This document shows, one piece after another, positions 58,065-64,000 of a DNA stretch of 64,000 nt. The DNA comes from Chloranthus sessilifolius (taxonomy: Eukaryota; Streptophyta; Magnoliopsida; Chloranthales; Chloranthaceae): contig CM037593.1 of NCBI GenBank assembly GCA_021018995.1, positions 37,151,810-37,215,809 of the forward strand, in the 5' to 3' direction. The notes below the pieces were generated by a model. The model did no database searches and was not told the origin of the DNA. It saw only the letters and a list, made by a program, of their open reading frames with translations. The first letter of the stretch is position 1. The number at the start of each line of letters is the position of its first letter. The position numbers and the translations under genes are program-made.

Positions 58065-59615
58065 ATTACATAATATTAGTTCATTTTGGTACAATTTGAT
58101 GTGGTCAAATGCTTGATTGAATACTAGAAAAATTCGTTGAGTGAAGTTGACATGAGTCCATAAAGACTCATACAAAGTAACTCAACCTTCTTGAGACCAA
58201 CTAAGGACCTATCACTTGCAAAATAAATTTGACCCATTAGTGTAGAAGAATCGGCTATCAAACCAAATTGATCCCAAAATAGTTACCACTACCCAGTACC
58301 CACTTTTACAGTTGTGTCACTTTCATACATGGTGCAACCTGTAATCAGTAGAGTTTGGATCTGTCATGATTACTATCTTTGAAAGCGCATAAAAGTTTAT
58401 AGTTATTGGATTCTGTCATAAGAAGTAGTTAGTGGATCTCAGTAATTTTTCGATTCCGCTTAATATAAGCCCATGGTCTCAATTTCATTGTGTAAAAGAT
58501 TGAGACAAAAACCATTGACTGCTTTGAATCTATCTGATGATTGGAATTATTTTTCTTCCCAATCTTCCACATGATAGATCTTGAGGCCATTGGCGTACCA
58601 TCATAGAGTCAAATTTGTATTCCACATGGCACACATCTAACCATGTAACCTGAAAATAATGTTTGAACGTGATGTGTGCCAGGTGATTTTCAGGCCATTT
58701 TTGGGATCTTAGTATCCAGCATTTTGCTTTAAATTAAAATTAATCATACATGACACGTTATATGGAGCACAAAACCTTCATATCAACGTAAAACATACAA
58801 AATAGGAATCCATATATGGAGCCAAAAGAAATAGGAGAGTAATATTATATTAGTTGACTCCAATTTATATGAAACCTAAGAAAGACTAGGTGATCTATGG
58901 CTTTATGACAGCATTGAAAAATAAACATATGCACGAGTAACAAATTATATCAGTGACATAAATAAAATCAAGGGAACTTGAATATATGGCTTTTTTTCAT
59001 TTAGCATGACCACATCAAACAAAGGAAAAAAATCATAGCAGAGATGCAAGAACCTATGAAGGCGAATTACCTGGTCACCTGCAAATTTGAGCAAGCACCT
59101 ATTAAATCACCTTCCGAGAATTACCTAGTCACCTGCAAATGGTAAACATGTTGTACGTATAGGAATTAGTCCTTCCCTAAAAAGGGTTGGGACATCCTAT
59201 GTCACAAAAAAAGGTGGGTCCGTAGACCCTTAATAGAAAAATAAAATAAAAGAAAGAGGGCACCCAACTGCCCAACAACAGGTCAGAAAGAAATCATACT
59301 ACAGAAATTAAAAAATACCTAGGGTCCACAATGTCCTGAGGAGACCAGCCCCTAAAAGTCTTAAACATAACAGCCCAAGAAAGAACACCTTATAATGTCT
59401 TGAGGAGAACAACCCTACAGTTATGGGAGATGACCTTCACCCATATATTGAAATCTATCAAATTGTGACACTAAATGATTTTCTATTTTGACCAAATAGT
59501 GTTCACTTGATAAAAAAATAGCGCAAAATAGCGCGTAACACACATGATAAATACAAATTCATATAAAGGCGATGGACAATGTTTAAAAAAAAAATTGATT
59601 TACAAAAATTAAACA
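58065..59615. other. CACTA-2 interior with MITE relic
   Basis: The stretch 58480-58720 resembles the fold-back MITE family (CACATGGCACACATCTAACC). A short duplication of GAATTACCTGGTCACCTGCAAAT occurs at about 59065 and 59117. No gene is seen. Confidence 0.45.
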
Positions 59616-59619
59616 CTTG

Positions 59620-60330
59620 CATCCTCTTGAGATTTGAAAGCCGATTCATCTTCACCGTCAATGAAATCGGTTGAAGGAGCTTGCTGAGCAACACACATCT
59701 AGGGATTAGCATCAACAATTGTTCCCACTACATCTTCCCTTACCCAATTGTCATCATTATCATCATCAAAGGCTTATTGGTTAGCATAAGTACCACTATC
59801 CAATAAAGCAGTATCATTCCATCTCATATCAAATAGGTCCCTAGGCTTAGTCTTCACAACAACATGCCAATTCAGATCAATTTGATCTTGAACATAAAAA
59901 ACCTGAGTAGCTTGAGAGGCCAAAACATATTGTTCATCTGACACTTGCTGAGTGGAGAACAACAATTTGGTAAAATTCACAAGCGTGAATCCTAACTCAT
60001 CAATCTTAATTCTTCTACCTTGTGTTGTCACATCAACCTAATCACACTTGAAAAGTACAAATTTGAGTTGCTCAGAATATGTTAACTCGATTATGTCTAT
60101 TAGACGACCATAATATGTTCTCTCTCCTATAATGGGCCTTTTGTCCTTTGTACTTGCATAGCTTGTAATAGTTGTCGAGACGGCAACATCGCTATTATGA
60201 GTTTTTACCCTCTTCTCTTATCAATTGTTCGAAATTTATAGCCATTAATAGTGTAATTGGTGAGCCTTCTTGCTTGTGAATGTGAACCTTCAACTAACAA
60301 AAGCTACTTGGTTTAAGTTGATAGTTGTAG
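59620..60330 (-). pseudogene. CACTA-2 TNP2-type transposase, C-terminal DUF4216 region
   Basis: The minus strand encodes NYTINGYKFRTID, then GERTYYGRLIDIIELTYSE, KFVLFKCD, DELGFTLVNFTKLLF and ASQATQVFYVQDQIDLNWHV ending KPRDLFDM. This is the DUF4216 (PF13952) domain found after the catalytic region in plant En/Spm TNP2 transposases. A short acidic tail follows (VREDVVGTIVDANP). Stops interrupt it: a TAG in place of Trp after FKCD, a TAA after GTYANQ, and a TAG after DANP. The catalytic N-terminal part of TNP2 is not visible to the right. Order relative to the Ptta gene (downstream, same strand) is as in other plant CACTA elements. Confidence 0.88.
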
Positions 60331-60890
60331 GGGTGATTTGGGAATAGGCCTCCATATCTATAATGCTTGTTATTTAAGGTGTTGGCTTTGTCAAACTGTA
60401 AGAATAGACCTTTTTGTGTAGTTTAATGGAGTTGCAACATGAAAGCATTGAGGATGATTTGGAGGCTACAACTAAGATTGCAGAAAAAGAGAATGAAAAG
60501 TGGATTATAAATCCAATGAGGAGGGAGATAAATGGGAAAAGAAGTTTTTGTTGAAAGCCCATTGTCGCACTCTTGCTTTCCAAGCTGGATGGTTTGCCAC
60601 ATGCAATGCACTTTGATCAAACATTTAAGATACTGAATTTGAGGTAGTGACCCCTTCCTGATCTTTTTTTAATCAGGATTCTAATTTCAGTAGTGGCTTC
60701 AAAAGTCAGCACTTGATTCCCGTTATGGGATGTCCAAAGTAAAAAATTAGAAGTTGGTTAATTAGTCACATCAGGCACCCACCACCCATGTGCCATGTTA
60801 GGGGCATTAAATGGGTGTTAAAACTCTAGAAATTGTAATGCCTATAAAATATTTAATTTGAATAATATATAAATTTATAAACTAAAAAAT
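60331..60890. other. CACTA-2 interior, no gene recognised
   Basis: No further transposase motifs were found upstream of the DUF4216 remnant. Confidence 0.4.
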
Positions 60891-60894
60891 GCAT

Positions 60895-61359
60895 CTCACT
60901 TAAAGAGCAGATGAGATCATAAGAAAATAGTATTTCACCTAAAATGATTTCCCTGGCAGTCTTGTTCATTCGAAGTTGAGATTCACAATCATCGAGGGCA
61001 AGCGAGATGAGCAATCAAATTGCTCAAGCCATTGATCGAGCAAGATGAGCAATTGAATCTTTCAAGCCATTGATCGAACGAGATGAGCAAGCAAGAAGAG
61101 TGACCAAAATGAGAGAGCTTAGAGAGAACGAGAGACTTGGGAAAAGAGATTAGAGAACGAGAGAGGAGCAAAATCTTTGGGGTCGTGCGATATGGGAGGG
61201 AGCGAAAAAATTTAGCCCCTAAAATATTGGGGCGCGCGGGAATCAGATACATGTACTAGCGGTTTTTTCAATACACCGCCGTTGTGTTATGGTTATAGTG
61301 GCGGCCATTTAATAAGTCCCACTAACCATGTGTCCCTAATGCCCACTATTTTTGTAGTG
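60895..61359 (-). mobile_element. CACTA-2 right terminus, copy A
   Basis: Read on the minus strand from 61359: CACTACAAAAATAGTGGGCA, followed within 100 bp by GGCCGCC motifs, then a GA/CT-rich leader-like stretch (61100-61200). The whole 465-bp piece is repeated in direct orientation at 62588-63071. Confidence 0.8.
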
Positions 61360-62041
61360 AACTATATAGTTTAATTATATTGTGACAATGAAAGTGCTAT
61401 CTTGCTTGTTGAATATGCTATCATGCAAAATTCTATTTTTTTATGGGAGAACATGTACATGGAGATATAGACCTTTTACCTGTGATTGTAGAAGCGAAGA
61501 CAAATAATATAGTCCCTATGACAATTGTCATTTCCAATGTTGTTTAATGTTCAAAGAATAATTCAACAACATAAACATAGAGTCGGTGTTGTGATAGAAT
61601 GTTAAGTTATCACCAACTTTTGAATTTTAATGCACCACAATGAATCATATGTAGCTAAAAGCTGATAAGAATTGGCTGAATAAAATTATTACATTATGAC
61701 GACTTCAAGCTAAAAATTAAATTTAATTCAGTTGTGTTTTGTGGTATTGTGAATGTAAGTCAACATTCAACAAAATAAAGTTGATTTATTTTTGTCAAAG
61801 TCATCATTCATTTCAACACTTCCAACCTTACAATGATTTGTTGCTTAACAATATCCACTAATTCCCCAGTGTTCGGGGCACTCCAGTCAGGTACCTAAAT
61901 TGATTCTGTCGTAAAAGCATAAAACCCAAATGATCCTAATTGGGAGAATCACCATTCCAACTGATAAAGAAAAGAGTCAAATTTGAAAGATGTAGAAAAG
62001 GTCATTGCGGCAATTTATCAAACACGAAGAAGGTCGTAATA

Positions 62042-62089
<48 letters not shown>

Positions 62090-62587
62090 CATGACATTGT
62101 TAGAAAGGATACAGCAACGGACATATTTTTTGGGGATTGACTCTCCTCACCGTCATCCTTATGTTATGAAGCTCATTTTTGCTGCTCAATCCTATCAAAA
62201 TCTGAAATCAACTAATTTCAAGCCCCCTGACATCCGTGTCAGTAAATTTTATAACTAAATTCAATTGATAAAAAAGGAGCTTTGCAAGTAATGATGCCTC
62301 TGAACCCCATTTAACCCCATTTTTTTTTCAGGTGAGTAAGGGGCAAAGCCGCAAAGGCAAGATAAATGATAAAGGGGCAAAGGCAATTATAGAATCAACC
62401 CATTTCATATTCCCAACATATATGATAAAAACAAAAACAAAAACAAAAAACACAAAAAAAAAATATGTAGAAAGGGTTAAGAGAAAGTGGGTACCCACTT
62501 GGAATGAAACCCTAAGACAAATCATTTACAAGCGGGAGATATTGGAATGAAACCCTAAGACAAATCTCCATGAAACATAAAAGAAGC
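61360..62587. other. Segment between two CACTA right ends
   Basis: A (TA)n tract at 62044-62073 runs into a T-run (62073-62089). The remainder shows no gene. Confidence 0.5.
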
Positions 62588-63071
62588 ATAAAAGAAGCAA
62601 ATAAGATCATAAGAAAATAGTATTTCACCTAAAACGATTTCCCCGGCAATCTGGTTCGTTCGCAGTTGAGATTCACAATCACCAAGGACGAGCGAGATGA
62701 GCAATCGAATCGCTCGAGCCATTGATCGAGCAAGATGAGCGATCGAATCTTTCAAGCCATTGATCGAACGAGATGTGAGAGTGACATGAGTGACCAAGAT
62801 GAGAGAGCTTGGACAGATTTGGGAAAAGAGATTAGAGAGCGAGAGAGGGAGAACTTTTTTGGTGTCATGAATGTTAAGATATGGGAGGGAGCGAAAAAAT
62901 TTATCGCGTGTATCCAAAAAAATTGGGGGAGCAAATATTAGGGCGCGCGGGAATTAGATACATGTACTAGCGGTTTTATCAATACACCGCCGTTGTCTTA
63001 ATGGTTATAGTGGCAGCCATTTAATAAGCCCCACAAAGAGCGCATCCCTAATGCCCACTATTTTTGTAGTG
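62588..63071 (-). mobile_element. CACTA right terminus, copy B
   Basis: Same layout as copy A: minus-strand CACTACAAAAATAGTGGGCA at 63071, GGCTGCC/CGGCGG motifs and a CT-rich leader-like region. It differs from copy A by scattered substitutions and a few indels. Confidence 0.8.
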
Positions 63072-63650
63072 AGTTTTTTACATGGAAAACCCAAAAGGAA
63101 AAAATCACGGGATCTATGAAAGATTCAAGATAACAAATCCATTACACAAAAGGTACTAAATGATGCAGACACACGTCCTATCAGACCCTTCCTATCTTCT
63201 ACGTTAGAATCCACTATGCATCCTCAAAGCTTCCAGATTTGTATGCCTTGCCTTCAACCACCGAGTCCACGATGATCCGTTTGTGTTAAGACAAGCCACA
63301 ATAAATATGTAATAAATAATATGGTCACTATAAATATGTAATTAATTTATAATTTATTTATAAATATGTAATCTACATAAATTGGCAACTACGCATCACC
63401 TAATTAATGCATATTTTCGTTATATATTTATTGATTGATAATATGATGACTATAAATATGTAATTAATTTATAATTAATTTATAATTCCATTATGATAAC
63501 TCACAGTAGCATAAAAAGTAATTTATTTATCATTCCATTATGATAACTCATAGTAGCATAAAAAGAACGACTGTTTAAAACAATAATTTATTTATAATTC
63601 CGAAATGAAACTAACTTATAAGTTATTAACTACTCTTAAAACCCAATTAG
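63072..63650. other. AT-rich intergenic stretch with short direct repeats
   Basis: Phrases such as ACTATAAATATGTAATTAAT (63326, 63450) and TTCCATTATGATAACTCA (63485, 63533) occur twice. No gene seen. Confidence 0.6.
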
Positions 63651-64000
63651 TTGTCTTTATTTTTTTCGCTCACTTGTTTCCTTCCCACACCAACAAACCC
63701 TAATCTTCGCCGAGCTCTCTAATCATGGACCACAGATCGCCAACCACCGATTGTTGAACTAGTTCCAAATCACATATCGGTCAAATCTCCAGATTTTTCT
63801 GTTCATTTCATACAAATATCGGTGAGTTTGGGTTTAGATTGTAGCTTGGGTTTAGATTTTGGAGGTGGTGATTCAGCTCTGATCACAGATCGCCGATCAC
63901 CGATTGTTGAATTGGTTCCGAATCACAGATCAGTCAAATCTCCTGATTTTTTTGTTCCTTTCATACAAATATCTGTGAGTTTGGGTTTATATTGAACTAG
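63651..64000 (+). other. Possible gene leader with duplicated 110-bp segment
   Basis: CCAACAAACCCTAATCTTCG (63690-63710) is typical of plant 5' leaders. A ~110-bp segment beginning GACCACAGATCGCC at about 63727 is repeated at about 63886 (period near 159 bp). Each copy ends with a donor-like CGGTGAGTTTGGGTTT or CTGTGAGTTTGGGTTT. The ATG at 63725 opens only ten codons. A gene may begin here and extend beyond the window. Confidence 0.4.

Noticed and set aside
41159-61359. CACTA-2 with confirmed ends
   Set aside because: Terminal motifs fit but the 3-bp flanks (TTA and AAC) do not match, so a single element with these ends is not asserted.

Overview
This window is nuclear DNA from a flowering plant. 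The signs are plant-type Ty3/gypsy chromovirus (Tekay/Del-like) elements with a C-terminal chromodomain-like tail, a Ty1/copia fragment, LTRs with tRNA-Met or tRNA-Asp primer sites, plant CACTA (En/Spm) transposase domains, several MITEs, long (TA)n microsatellites and intron-containing fragments of the plant genes RPA1 and PRP8. The species cannot be named from the sequence. I see no intact host gene, no rRNA or tRNA gene and no CRISPR array. Almost everything is transposable-element DNA, and much of it is nested.

Left part (1-8985). The 3' end of a Tekay-like element (T1) occupies 1-3792: an accessory ORF, a polypurine tract and the 3' LTR. It sits in a minus-strand Ty1/copia element (3793-7154), which itself interrupts a minus-oriented LTR of family B (7155-8985).

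Nest 1 (9540-33474). Target-site duplications allow layers to be peeled off: a minus LTR (family C), a minus solo LTR of an Athila-like family (TSD ATACA), a CACTA element (TIR CACTATGTGAAAA, TSD GAA), and a complete 13.1-kb Tekay-like element T2 (TSD GTGGC). The CACTA element carries a fusion of captured RPA1 and PRP8 fragments. The RPA1 part still reads as an ATG-initiated open frame over five exons if a mutated splice acceptor is ignored. T2 has gag, pol, a palindrome-rich spacer, then a third ORF with its own TATA-like box and leader. It also has a likely intron between gag and protease, and a conserved splice donor in its LTR.

Middle (33480-41158). A minisatellite is split by a solo LTR of the T1/T2 family (T3, TSD ATGGT), which contains another LTR with a piece of primer-binding site still attached. 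Then follow an unidentified two-exon gene fragment and a cluster of MITEs.

Nest 2 (41159-63071). A decayed CACTA element with minus-strand TNP2 (DUF4216) and Ptta/En-Spm (PF03004-like) remnants is interrupted by a non-autonomous Athila-like element (LARD, TSD CTACA) that itself holds a 3.5-kb solo LTR (TSD CTAAT), and by a family B solo LTR (TSD ACTAC). Its right side shows two related CACTA termini about 1.7 kb apart. The last kilobase looks like the leader of a plus-strand gene, with a duplicated 110-bp segment.

The strongest candidates for something new are the CACTA-borne RPA1 zinc-ribbon ORF, the T2 accessory ORF with its own promoter-like region, and arrays of short palindromes with the core TCGATNAATCGA that recur in several unrelated LTR families.
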